DNA from: Lentzea waywayandensis
GTDB lineage: Bacteria; Actinomycetota; Actinomycetes; Mycobacteriales; Pseudonocardiaceae
NCBI RefSeq assembly: GCF_900115955.1
Contig: NZ_FOYL01000011.1
Location: forward strand, 124,001-188,000
Length of the DNA: 64,000 nucleotides
Direction of reading: 5' to 3'
The translations under genes and the position numbers were made by a program. Shown here one piece after another: positions 48,830 through 56,162 of this stretch (position 1 is the stretch's first letter; the number at the start of each line of letters is the position of its first letter). The notes under the pieces were generated by a model. It was given only the letters and a program-made list of their open reading frames with translations. It did no database searches and was not told where the DNA came from.

Positions 48830-48837
48830 GGACCGAC

Positions 48838-48876
48838 ACTTTAGGACAGAGGCTGGCCGCAAGCATCGTTAGCCTC
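48838..48876. promoter_or_regulatory. Operator/promoter region of the second WYL-epoxide hydrolase pair
   Basis: GAGGCT (48849-48854) and AGCCTC (48871-48876) form an inverted repeat spanning 28 bp, the same span as the unrelated-sequence repeat in the first module. The right arm overlaps TAGCCT (48870-48875), a -10 that would start transcription at ATG 48882. The reverse-strand -10 is TAAAGT (48838-48843). Confidence 0.6.
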
Positions 48877-48881
48877 GGGTT

Positions 48882-49967
48882 ATGACGGAGATCAGGGAAT
48901 TCCACATCGCGATCGACGACGCCGACATCGACGAGTTGCGGCTTCGTCTGACGCGCACGCGGTGGACCGACCAGGTGCCGGGGGCCGGTTCGCTCTACGG
49001 GGACGACGTCGCGGACGTCAAGGAGATGGCGCGGTACTGGGCCGGGGAGTTCGACTGGCGGGCCGTGGAGGCCAGGCTCAACTCCTTCCCGCAGTTCGTC
49101 ACCGAGATCGACGGCACGAACGTTCACTTCCTGCACGTCACGAGCCCGAACCCGGACGCGTTGCCGATCATGCTGATCCACGGCTGGCCCGGCTCGGTCA
49201 TGGAGTTCGTGGACGTCATCGAGCACCTGCGCGAGGACCACCACCTGGTCATCCCCTCGATCCCCGGCTTCGGGTTCTCCGGGCCGACCACCGAGACCGG
49301 CTGGCACTCCGGGCGGATCGCGAAGGCGTTCGCGGAGCTGATGGCACGGCTGGGCTACCAGCGCTACGGGGTGCACGGCAACGACGCGGGGGCGATCATC
49401 GCGCCGCAACTGGGGCAGGTCGACCCCGCGCACGTGGTCGGCGTGCACGTGACGCAGATCTTCTCCTTCCCCTCGGGTGACCCGGCCGAGATGGAGGGCC
49501 TGACCGAGGACGACTACCGCCGCCTCGGGGTGCTGCAGAACTTCTGGGAGACCATGTCCGGGTACGCGAAGCTTCAGCAGGCGCGGCCGCAGAACGTGGC
49601 GTTCGCGCTCGCGGACTCCCCCGTCGGTCAGCTCGCCTGGACGATGCAGCTGATGGGCGAACCGGCGGTCACGAAGGACTTCCTGCTCGCGAACGTGGCG
49701 ATCTACTGGTTCACCGCCACCGCGGGGTCGAGTGCGCGGCTGTACTTCGAGGACGCGCACCGCGAGGACCAGCCGGCCGAGCCGACGACGGTACCGATGG
49801 GCGTCGCGATCTTCCCCGACGACTTCCAGACCATCCGCCGCTTCGCCGAGCGCGATCACCACAACCTGGTGCACTGGTCGGAGTTCGAGCGGGGCGGGCA
49901 CTACTCCGGACACGACTCGCCGGAACTGCTGGCGGGCGACCTGAAGGTGTTCTTCGCCAAGATGTAG
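48882..49967 (+). CDS. Epoxide hydrolase (N-terminal lid plus alpha/beta hydrolase)
   Basis: 361 residues, the same length as the relative at 17183. The lid domain IREFHIAIDDADIDELRLRL is followed by the core LIHGWPGSVMEF (oxyanion hole), VIPSIPGFGFSGP, and a nucleophile elbow GVHGNDAGAI with the attacking Asp. The final His is in EFERGGHYSGHDSPE. It would hydrolyse an epoxide to a diol. The start ATG 48882 sits 6 nt after TAGCCT, so a leaderless message is likely. It is divergent from its WYL regulator and overlaps the next ZIP gene by 1 nt (TAGTG). Confidence 0.93.
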   Translation: MTEIREFHIAIDDADIDELRLRLTRTRWTDQVPGAGSLYGDDVADVKEMARYWAGEFDWRAVEARLNSFPQFVTEIDGTNVHFLHVTSPNPDALPIMLIHGWPGSVMEFVDVIEHLREDHHLVIPSIPGFGFSGPTTETGWHSGRIAKAFAELMARLGYQRYGVHGNDAGAIIAPQLGQVDPAHVVGVHVTQIFSFPSGDPAEMEGLTEDDYRRLGVLQNFWETMSGYAKLQQARPQNVAFALADSPVGQLAWTMQLMGEPAVTKDFLLANVAIYWFTATAGSSARLYFEDAHREDQPAEPTTVPMGVAIFPDDFQTIRRFAERDHHNLVHWSEFERGGHYSGHDSPELLAGDLKVFFAKM

Positions 49968-50719
49968 TGGTGCCGCAGTGGGTGGAAGCAGGGATCTGGG
50001 GACTGGCAGGCGGCGGTGCGCTCGTGGCGGGCGCGCTCGTCGCCTGGTTCCTGCGCGTGCCCCGCGACGTCGTGGCCGTGGTGATGGCGTTCGGCGCGGG
50101 CGTGCTGACCGCGGCGGCGGCGTTCGAGCTGATGGACGAGGCGGAGAAGACCGGCGGCCTGCTCGCCACCTCGGCCGGGTTCCTCGGCGGCGCGGTCGGC
50201 TACGTGCTGGCGAACCTGCTGCTCGCCCGGCACGGGGCGCGGCATCGCAAGCGCAGCAGCAACCAGCCGACCGAGACCGACCAGGCCGGTAGCGGCACCG
50301 CGATCGCCGTGGGCGCGCTGCTCGACGGCATTCCCGAGTCGGTCGTGCTGGGCGTGTCCCTGCTCAGTGGCGGCGGGGTCGGGGTGGCGATGCTCGCGGC
50401 GGTGGTCATCTCCAACGTCCCCGAGGGGCTCTCCAGCGTCGCCGGCATGAGGCAGGCCGGCCGCGGACCCCGCTACGTGTTCGGGGTGTGGGGTGCGATC
50501 GCGGTCGCGAGCGGGCTGTCCGCGGCGCTGGGCAACCTGCTGCTCGACGGCGCGTCACCGCAGCTCATCGCCGTGATCACGGCCGTCGCGGCGGGAGCGA
50601 TCCTGGCGATGATCGCGGACACCATGATCCCCGAGGCCTTTGCACGCGCCCGCCTGTACACCGGACTGTGCACCACCGCCGGGTTCCTCACGGCGTTCGT
50701 GGTGGAACGGCTGGGTTAA
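49967..50719 (+). CDS. ZIP family metal transporter
   Basis: 250 residues with eight membrane spans. The metal-site helices carry GALLDGIPESVVLG (TM4) and SNVPEGLSS (TM5), the two signature segments of ZIP proteins. The usual HxxxE in TM4 is LLDGIPES here, so the first His is replaced by Asp or Leu. The TM3-TM4 loop is short and basic (RHGARHRKRS). Predicted import of zinc or another divalent metal; some members of this branch may export. GTG 49967 overlaps the previous stop (TAGTG), so it is translationally coupled to the epoxide hydrolase. Confidence 0.88.
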   Translation: MVPQWVEAGIWGLAGGGALVAGALVAWFLRVPRDVVAVVMAFGAGVLTAAAAFELMDEAEKTGGLLATSAGFLGGAVGYVLANLLLARHGARHRKRSSNQPTETDQAGSGTAIAVGALLDGIPESVVLGVSLLSGGGVGVAMLAAVVISNVPEGLSSVAGMRQAGRGPRYVFGVWGAIAVASGLSAALGNLLLDGASPQLIAVITAVAAGAILAMIADTMIPEAFARARLYTGLCTTAGFLTAFVVERLG

Positions 50720-50760
50720 CCGGCTGGCGCGCGGCCAGGGGTGGCGGTAGGAGTGCAGGC

Positions 50761-51687
50761 ATGGGTGTTCCGCTGGTGGACTTGTCCGGATGGTTCGACG
50801 GCACGCGCCGTGCCGAGGTGGCGGGCCGCGTCGACGCGGCGCTGCGCGAGTCGGGGTTCCTGCTGATCACCGGGCACGGCGTCCCGGACGAGCTGCGCGC
50901 CCGGACCCGATCCCTGACCAGGGAGTTCTTCGCCCTGCCCACCCCCGACAAGCAGCCCTACGCGGTGCGCACGGGCGGACGGGGCTGGTTGCCGCCCGAC
51001 GTGCAGGCGACCGGACGCGCGGACGGGGCGATGGCGCCGCCGGACCTGAAGGAGACGCTGGCGTTCGGCTCGGACGACCCCGCGGGCGGCGACCCGTTCT
51101 TCTTCCGTCCCAACGTCTTCCCCGCCCAGGTGCCGGGTCTCGAGGCGGCCGTGACCGACTACGTGGCGCGGATGCGGGCGCTGTCCGACGAGCTGCTGAC
51201 GATCTTCGCGGTCGCCCTGGGCGAACCCGGGACCCGGTTCACCCAGTACACCGGCAACGCCTCGTACACGCTCAACGTCAACCACTACCCGCCGCTGCGG
51301 CAGGTCGGGCCCGCCGGGCCGGGGCAGTTCCGCATCGGCGAGCACACCGACTTCGGCACCGTCACGATCCTGGACCGCCAGCACGGCGTGGGCGGCCTGC
51401 AGGTCCGCACGCTCGACGGGGTGTGGGAGAACGCGCCGTTCGACCCGGCCGCCTTCACCGTCAACATCGGCGACCTGATGGCCCGCTGGACCTCCGACCG
51501 GTGGCGCTCCACCCCGCACCGCGTCCTGCCACCCGACGCCTCCGCGCCCGACGAGGACCTGGTGTCGTTGATCTTCTTCTACAACACCGACCACGACGCG
51601 CGGATCGTGTCACTCGACGGCCGCCACCCCGAGGTGGTGGGCGGCGAGTACCTGAGGGCCAAGCTCCAGGCCATCTCCGTCGGATAG
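50761..51687 (+). CDS. 2-oxoglutarate/Fe(II)-dependent oxygenase (isopenicillin N synthase-like)
   Basis: 308 residues. The N-terminal DIOX_N domain (VPLVDLSGWFDG, then RESGFLLITGHGV) is followed by the double-stranded beta-helix with iron ligands His-x-Asp in RIGEHTDFGTVTIL and His in RWRSTPHRVLPP. The 2-oxoglutarate carboxylate site is likely the Arg in DHDARIVSLD. Members hydroxylate or cyclise small molecules, often in secondary metabolism. ATG 50761 is the conserved start. The following DNA is a glyoxalase-family remnant directly after its stop. Confidence 0.92.
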   Translation: MGVPLVDLSGWFDGTRRAEVAGRVDAALRESGFLLITGHGVPDELRARTRSLTREFFALPTPDKQPYAVRTGGRGWLPPDVQATGRADGAMAPPDLKETLAFGSDDPAGGDPFFFRPNVFPAQVPGLEAAVTDYVARMRALSDELLTIFAVALGEPGTRFTQYTGNASYTLNVNHYPPLRQVGPAGPGQFRIGEHTDFGTVTILDRQHGVGGLQVRTLDGVWENAPFDPAAFTVNIGDLMARWTSDRWRSTPHRVLPPDASAPDEDLVSLIFFYNTDHDARIVSLDGRHPEVVGGEYLRAKLQAISVG

Positions 51688-51868
51688 CCGGCCCGGCCAG
51701 GAGCACCCGCGGCAGATGCGCCTCGACGTCATGGTCACCGACCCCGCCGAGTCCGAACCGCACGTGCCGGCACTGGGCGCCGCGCTGCTCGAAGGCGCAC
51801 CGAAGAGCATCGGGTTCCGCGTCTGCACCGGCCCCGCCGGGCACCCGTTCTGCCTGGTCACCGACTAG
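51688..51868 (+). pseudogene. C-terminal remnant of a VOC (glyoxalase/dioxygenase-like) protein
   Basis: The frame ending at TAG 51866-51868 reads RPGQEHPRQMRLDVMVTDP, ALGAALLEG and GPAGHPFCLVTD. These are the C-terminal halves of actinobacterial VOC proteins (EHPxQMHLDVMV ... DPAGHPFCL). The N-terminal half is missing: homology begins immediately after the stop of the 2OG oxygenase. ATG 51716 could start a 50-residue fragment, but it is more likely a gene remnant left by a deletion that joined the two. Its stop overlaps that of the convergent methyltransferase. Confidence 0.7.
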
Positions 51869-52494
51869 GCGCGCCAGACCGTGGCGCTGCGGGTCTCGGT
51901 GCTCTCCAGCGTCAACGGCACCGGCACCTCGTAGCGGGCCTGCGCGGTGAACCGGTCGTGTGGCAGGTGCGCGCGGTCCGGGTCCCCGAGCAGCACCAGC
52001 GCGCCGCGCGCGGCGGCCCTGGCCAGGAACGGCAGCACCAGCGCGGTGATCTCCGCGTCGTAGAACACGTCACCGGCCAGCACCACGTCGGCGCCGTGGG
52101 CGTCGCTGTCGAGCTGGTCACCGCCCAGCGTGCTCACCGTGACGACGTTCGCGACGGCGTTGAGCTCCACGGCCGCCAGCGCCAGGGGGTCGATGTCGTT
52201 GGCGGTCACCGAGTCCGCCCCGGCCAGCGCCGCGGCGATCGCGACCAGGCCGGAACCCGAGGCGAGGTCGAACACCTTCTTGTCGCGCACCAGCCCGGAG
52301 TTGTCGAGCAGGTGCCGGGCCAGGGCCTGGCCACCCGCCCACGGGAACGCCCAGAACGGCGGCTGGTCGTGGTGGGTGAGCTCCCACAGGTCCATCGCCT
52401 CGGCCGCGCTGTGCAGCAGCACCTCGGGCACCAGCGGCACCGGGGCCAGCGTCGTGTTGGCGAGCACGAAGTCGGTGAGCGTGGGCGCGGACAT
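51865..52494 (-). CDS. SAM-dependent methyltransferase (nicotinamide N-methyltransferase/ETFB-KMT-like)
   Basis: 209 residues. SAM-binding motif I is VFDLASGSGLVAIAAALAGA (near residue 70) and motif II/post I is VTANDIDPLALAAVELNA. Also present are WAFPWAGGQALARHLLD (typical of the METTL20 or PrmA-like protein-lysine methyltransferases) and LAGDVFYD, the D-x-x-Y motif of that group. A protein-lysine target is therefore more likely than a small molecule. ATG 52494 is the conserved MSAPTLTDF start. The stop shares bases with the VOC remnant on the other strand. Confidence 0.88.
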   Translation of the reverse strand: MSAPTLTDFVLANTTLAPVPLVPEVLLHSAAEAMDLWELTHHDQPPFWAFPWAGGQALARHLLDNSGLVRDKKVFDLASGSGLVAIAAALAGADSVTANDIDPLALAAVELNAVANVVTVSTLGGDQLDSDAHGADVVLAGDVFYDAEITALVLPFLARAAARGALVLLGDPDRAHLPHDRFTAQARYEVPVPLTLESTETRSATVWRA

Positions 52495-52561
52495 GACGGA
52501 GAAGCTTAGGGGCAGCGTGAACACCGCCCGCAGAGGCGAAAGGCCACACCTTCACGGCGGC

Positions 52562-53260
52562 TCACATGCCGCCGGCCACCCGCAGGATCGTGCCCGTCGT
52601 GTACGAGGCCTCGTCCGAGAGCAGCCACGCGATGGCGTTCGCGATCTCCTCGGCCTCGCCGGGGCGGCCCAGCGGGATCCGGGAGGCGACGCGGTCGGGC
52701 CGGTCGGGCCGGCCGGAGAGCCGGTGGATGTCCGTGCGGATCGTGCCGGGCTGCACGCAGTTGACCCGGATCCCGCGCGGCGCGAGCTCCTTGCCCAGAC
52801 CGATCGTGAGCGCGTCGACGGCGGCCTTGGTGGCGGCGTAGTGCACGTACTCCCCCGGACTGCCCAGCGTCGCCGCCCCCGAGGACACGTTCACGATCGA
52901 ACCGCTGCTCATCCGCCGCGCCGCCTCCCGTGCGACGAAGAACGCGCCGATGACGTTGACGTCGACCACGCGGCGCAGGTCCTCGGTGCGCAGCTCGGCC
53001 AGCGGACCGGACGCCGAGGTGATGCCCGCGTTGTTGACCACGCCGGTGACGTCGTCGCCGGCCGCGTCGAACAGGCGCGCCACGTCGTCCTCGTCGGCGG
53101 TGTCGGCCCGCACGGCGAGCACGCCGAGTTCCTCCTCCAGCGCCCGTGCCTCGCCGGCGGCCTGGCGGTAGCTGATCACGACCCGGTGCCCGTCGCGCAC
53201 GAGCTTGCGCGCGGTCGCGGCACCGATACCCCGGCTTCCCCCGGTGATCACCGTTGTCAT
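52562..53260 (-). CDS. SDR family oxidoreductase (FabG-like)
   Basis: A 232-residue classical SDR. It has TGGSRGIGAATA (cofactor, residues 7-18), NNAGIT (near 80), catalytic Ser in IVNVSSGAATL (near 130), Tyr-x3-Lys in YVHYAATKAAVD (near 145) and VQPGTIRTDI. It would reduce or oxidise carbonyl/alcohol pairs with NADP(H). It is divergent from the PadR gene across a 28-bp near-perfect palindrome, so PadR probably represses both. The substrate is unknown. Confidence 0.93.
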   Translation of the reverse strand: MTTVITGGSRGIGAATARKLVRDGHRVVISYRQAAGEARALEEELGVLAVRADTADEDDVARLFDAAGDDVTGVVNNAGITSASGPLAELRTEDLRRVVDVNVIGAFFVAREAARRMSSGSIVNVSSGAATLGSPGEYVHYAATKAAVDALTIGLGKELAPRGIRVNCVQPGTIRTDIHRLSGRPDRPDRVASRIPLGRPGEAEEIANAIAWLLSDEASYTTGTILRVAGGM

Positions 53261-53275
53261 ACCGCCCACCCTAAC

Positions 53276-53303
53276 CCCGTATACTCGGCGCCGGATATAC
53301 GGG
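53276..53303. promoter_or_regulatory. 28-bp quasi-palindromic PadR operator
   Basis: CCCGTATA (53276-53283) and TATACGGG (53296-53303) flank a central CGGCGCCG (53286-53293). Over the 28 bp, 24 positions are symmetric. It lies between the divergent SDR (53260) and PadR (53311) starts and fits a PadR dimer site. Confidence 0.75.
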
Positions 53304-53310
53304 AGCGGAT

Positions 53311-53898
53311 ATGACGTTCAAGCGCACGAACCCCCTGGCCCTCGCGGTGCTGGCGCTGCTGTCGGAGCGGCCCATGCACCCCTACGAGATGGCGCAGACC
53401 ATGCGGGAACGCCACCAGGAGGAGGTCATCAAGCTCAACTACGGCTCGCTCTACACCGTCGTGGAGACGCTGACCCGCCACGAGCTGATCACCGCCTCGG
53501 CCGTGCAGAAGGCCGGCAACCGGCCCGAACGCACCGTCTACGCCGTCACCGGCGCGGGCACCGCCGAGCTGCACGACTGGCTGCGCTCACTGATCGCCGA
53601 GCCGGCCAGGGAGTACCCGCGCTTCGAGGCCGGGATCTCGATGGTCGGCCTGCTGCCCCCGTCCGACGCGCTGGAGGTCGTGCGGCGACGTGAGGCCGCC
53701 GTGACCGAGCAGCTCACCGCACTGGCCGTGCTGCTGGAGAAGCTCGCGGGCATGGGACTGCCGCAGCTCGCGTGGATCGAGCTCGACTACCGGATGGCCA
53801 TGCTGCGCGCCGAACGCGCCTGGCTGTCCTGGTTCGCCACCGCCACCGGCGAGGGCACCGTCGGCGGGTACGACAGCTGGGAGGACAGACACCGATGA
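53311..53898 (+). CDS. PadR family transcriptional regulator
   Basis: 195 residues. The PadR winged helix spans 8-95 (LAVLALLSERPMHPYEMAQTM, then KLNYGSLYTVVETLTRHELI, wing NRPERTVYAVT), with a C-terminal helical Vir_act_alpha_C-type dimer domain to about 175 (GLPQLAWIELDYRMAMLRAERAWL). It is divergent from the SDR gene over its operator, and its stop overlaps the next gene by the ATGA tetranucleotide. Typical PadR proteins derepress detoxification genes; the inducer is unknown. Confidence 0.93.
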   Translation: MTFKRTNPLALAVLALLSERPMHPYEMAQTMRERHQEEVIKLNYGSLYTVVETLTRHELITASAVQKAGNRPERTVYAVTGAGTAELHDWLRSLIAEPAREYPRFEAGISMVGLLPPSDALEVVRRREAAVTEQLTALAVLLEKLAGMGLPQLAWIELDYRMAMLRAERAWLSWFATATGEGTVGGYDSWEDRHR

Positions 53899-54218
53899 GA
53901 CTGCTCTTCGAAGTGACCGGCGTGGTGCACGCGCCGTTGGAGGACGTGCGCGCACGGATGTTCGCCGACGTCGGCGAGTCCGGGTCGCATCGGCTCGTGG
54001 ACCGCGACCAGGGCGTGATCGCCTACTGGGGCGACTGGTGGTACCGCGGCGAGGACTCGCTGCACCCCCATCCGGAGGGCGCGCTGGTGCGGCACCGCGT
54101 CTACAACATCGCCAGGCAGGGCAACTGGGCGCCCTACCTGGCGAACAAGCTGTTCCTCGGCTACCGCGCCAGGCTCGAAGCGTCGATGCGCGAGCGAGTG
54201 CGGCAGCTCGAGGGCTAA
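53895..54218 (+). CDS. Small SRPBCC-like protein
   Basis: 107 residues starting in the ATGA overlap with padR. MRLLFEVTGVVHAPLEDV is a typical START/SRPBCC opening strand and helix, followed by aromatic strands GVIAYWGDWWYRGE and a long C-terminal helix. It is shorter than full SRPBCC proteins (about 140), so it could be a minimal ligand-binding domain. The coupling with PadR suggests a role in the same response, perhaps binding the inducing hydrophobic compound (inference). Confidence 0.7.
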   Translation: MRLLFEVTGVVHAPLEDVRARMFADVGESGSHRLVDRDQGVIAYWGDWWYRGEDSLHPHPEGALVRHRVYNIARQGNWAPYLANKLFLGYRARLEASMRERVRQLEG

Positions 54219-54230
54219 AGCCGGCCAGTA

Positions 54231-54602
54231 TCAGAGTTGGCCGAAGCGCACGACGGCGACGAACACCGCGAGCGCGCACAGCACGAGGTTGACCGGCACC
54301 GTGGCGCCTTCGCCGCGCCTGATGTGCGTGATCGCGGCACCCACCTGCACGAGCGCGAGTCCGAGGGCCGCGATCGGGGTGAGGACGGGCGCGATGCCGG
54401 TCAGCCAGGGCAGCACCAGCCCGATCGCGCCCGCGATCTCGACCGCGCCGATGCCCTTGACCTGCCCGTCGGTGAAGTCACCGACCCAGGACATGCGCGG
54501 CTCGGCCAGCAGGTCCTGTTTGGCCTTGACCAGCTTGGTGAAGCCCGCCAGGAGATAGAGGGCCGCCAGCACTCCCGAGACGATCCACACCGCGAGGTTC
54601 AT
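54231..54602 (-). CDS. DoxX family membrane protein
   Basis: 123 residues with four membrane helices: VSGVLAALYLLAGFTKLVKA (first), then VEIAGAIGLVLPWL, VLTPIAALGLALVQVGAAI and VNLVLCALAVFVAVV. This is the DoxX/DoxD-like pattern; family members work in redox or thiol-linked membrane complexes. Start ATG 54602. It is alone on its strand, with a 12-bp gap to the convergent SRPBCC-like gene. Confidence 0.85.
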   Translation of the reverse strand: MNLAVWIVSGVLAALYLLAGFTKLVKAKQDLLAEPRMSWVGDFTDGQVKGIGAVEIAGAIGLVLPWLTGIAPVLTPIAALGLALVQVGAAITHIRRGEGATVPVNLVLCALAVFVAVVRFGQL

Positions 54603-54659
54603 GAACGAAACCTAGACCCCGCTCCGTGGAACAACCACTGATGTTCAAGGTCACACAGT

Positions 54660-54705
54660 TTAAGTAAGGGTGTCCTTAGTCATCACCCGAACGGCCGTAT
54701 AGAGT
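54660..54705 (+). promoter_or_regulatory. Iron-box-like site and promoter of the sucrase/ferredoxin gene
   Basis: TTAAGTAAGGGTGTCCTTA (54660-54678) matches the actinobacterial DtxR/IdeR box (TTAGGTAAGGCTAACCTAA type) at 14 of 19 positions by eye, and TAAGG/CCTTA are inverted. A -10 TAGAGT (54700-54705) lies 6 nt before ATG 54712, so the transcript is leaderless and the box sits at about -35 to -50. Iron control is a hypothesis. Confidence 0.45.
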
Positions 54706-54711
54706 GTGCAG

Positions 54712-55575
54712 ATGAGGTGCTCGATACTCTCCGACTTCGCGGGCGAACCGCTGGCCGGCACGGCCGCGACCGCGACGGCGTGGCTGTGCCTGGAACAGCC
54801 GGGCCCCTGGGGCCGCGACGCCCTGCTGGAGAGCCACCTCGACCCCGAACTGGGCGCCGAACTCCAGCGCCGCGCCGCCGGCACGGGCGTGCGCATCCTG
54901 CTGATCCGCCGCCCCGGCAGGCACGCCGACACCCACACCCCCGCGACCCGGCGCCTGTACCTGGCCTCGACCAAGCCCGGCGCCTCCTGGCTGGAACAGA
55001 CCGACCTGACCGCCCCCGAGGAAGCCCTCGAACTCGACTTCGAGGCCCTGGGCGCGGGCCGCTCCACCGCCTTCGGCACCCCGGTGGCCGACCCGTTGCT
55101 GCTGATCTGCACGAACAGCAAACGCGACGTCTGCTGCGCCCTGTACGGCCGCCCGATCGCCACCGCGCTGAACCTGTGGGAGTGCACCCACACCGGCGGC
55201 CACCGCTTCGCGCCCACCGGCGTGCTGCTGCCCACCGGTCACCTGTACGGACGAATCGACCACCAGCTGGCCCACCGCGTCGTCACCGAGGGCATCGTCG
55301 CCGACCGCTGCCGGGGCCGCTCCTGCTTCACCCCGCGGGGTCAGGTGGCCGAGGTCGCCGTCCGCGAGCAGATCGGCGAGACCCGCGACGTGCTCACCGT
55401 CGTCGCCGAGACCTCCGGCTCCGCGACCGTGCGGCACGACGACGGCCGGGAGTGGCGGGTCGCGCTGACCGAGCAGCCCGTGCCGCCGCGGCCGGCCAGT
55501 TGCGGGAAGTCGCCGGACATCGCGATCGCGCTGGTGGCCACGGCGATCGACGAGCTGGTGAAGGTCTGCCGCTAG
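54712..55575 (+). CDS. Sucrase/ferredoxin-like [2Fe-2S] protein
   Basis: 287 residues of the sucrase/ferredoxin-like family (PF06999; thioredoxin-like [2Fe-2S] fold). Features: RCSILSDFAGEPLAGTA at the start, ICTNSKRDVCCALYGRP, ECTHTGGHRFAPTGVLLPTGHLYGR and DRCRGRSCFTPRGQ. Conserved Cys and His residues in these blocks are the candidate cluster ligands. Some relatives are ferric-siderophore reductases, which fits the iron-box-like site upstream. ATG 54712 is 6 nt behind the -10. The last 25 bp are repeated 60 bp downstream. Confidence 0.87.
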   Translation: MRCSILSDFAGEPLAGTAATATAWLCLEQPGPWGRDALLESHLDPELGAELQRRAAGTGVRILLIRRPGRHADTHTPATRRLYLASTKPGASWLEQTDLTAPEEALELDFEALGAGRSTAFGTPVADPLLLICTNSKRDVCCALYGRPIATALNLWECTHTGGHRFAPTGVLLPTGHLYGRIDHQLAHRVVTEGIVADRCRGRSCFTPRGQVAEVAVREQIGETRDVLTVVAETSGSATVRHDDGREWRVALTEQPVPPRPASCGKSPDIAIALVATAIDELVKVCR

Positions 55576-55635
55576 GCGGTTTCGCGCTGATCACGCGCCA
55601 CGGCGGCCGGCGAGCTGGTGCAGGTCTGCCGCTAG
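55551..55635. repeat. Direct repeat of a gene 3' end, 60-bp period
   Basis: The 25 bp at 55551-55575, the end of the sucrase/ferredoxin gene including its TAG, recur at 55611-55635 with one change (A to C at the eleventh base), 60 bp further on. Slippage or a small tandem duplication left an extra coding tail with its own stop in the gap before the next gene. Confidence 0.75.
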
Positions 55636-55645
55636 CGTTGATCGA

Positions 55646-56158
55646 GTGCCCCGGCTGATCCACCTCAACGGCCCCACCGGCGTCGGCAAGTCCACGCTCG
55701 CCGCCCACCCGAAGACCCTCAACCTCGACGCCGACGAGATCGTCCGGCTCGTCGGCGGCTGGCGCGAGGACTTCCACGGCGCGGTCGGCCTGGTCCGCCC
55801 GCTCGCGCTCACCATGGCCGCCACCCACCTCGCCTCGGGCAACGACGTGGTGATGCCGCAGCTGATCATGCGCCACACCGAACGCGACAGGTTCGCCGGC
55901 GCGGCCGCCTCCGCGGGCGCGGACTACCTGGAGTTCGTCCTGCTCGCCCCACCCGAGACCGCGATCCGCCGCTACCGCGACCGCGAACACCACATCGACC
56001 ACGTGGTGGGGGCGCTGGGCGGCGACACCGTCATCCGGCACAGCCACGACCGCGTCACCGCCTACCTCACCCCCGCCACGACGGTCATCGACGCCGCGGG
56101 CGAGCCCGGCGAGACCTACGCAAAACTGATCGACGCGCTGGCCGGGCAACTAAATTGA
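55646..56158 (+). CDS. P-loop kinase-like ATPase (AAA_33 type)
   Basis: 170 residues. Walker A is HLNGPTGVGKSTLA (residues 6-19), followed by LNLDADEIVRLVGG, a substrate-type DADE motif of polynucleotide or small-molecule kinases. VVMPQLIMR is the second strand, with the LID-like Arg-rich segment RRYRDREHHI. Such proteins phosphorylate small molecules or nucleic-acid ends; zeta toxins share the fold, but no antitoxin gene is adjacent. The GTG 55646 start lies 10 bp after the repeated stop of the previous gene. Function cannot be narrowed further. Confidence 0.85.
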   Translation: MPRLIHLNGPTGVGKSTLAAHPKTLNLDADEIVRLVGGWREDFHGAVGLVRPLALTMAATHLASGNDVVMPQLIMRHTERDRFAGAAASAGADYLEFVLLAPPETAIRRYRDREHHIDHVVGALGGDTVIRHSHDRVTAYLTPATTVIDAAGEPGETYAKLIDALAGQLN

Positions 56159-56162
56159 TCGA

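Noticed and set aside
55646..56158. Zeta-toxin call for the P-loop kinase
   Set aside because: Only the general P-loop kinase fold is visible and there is no antitoxin gene next to it.
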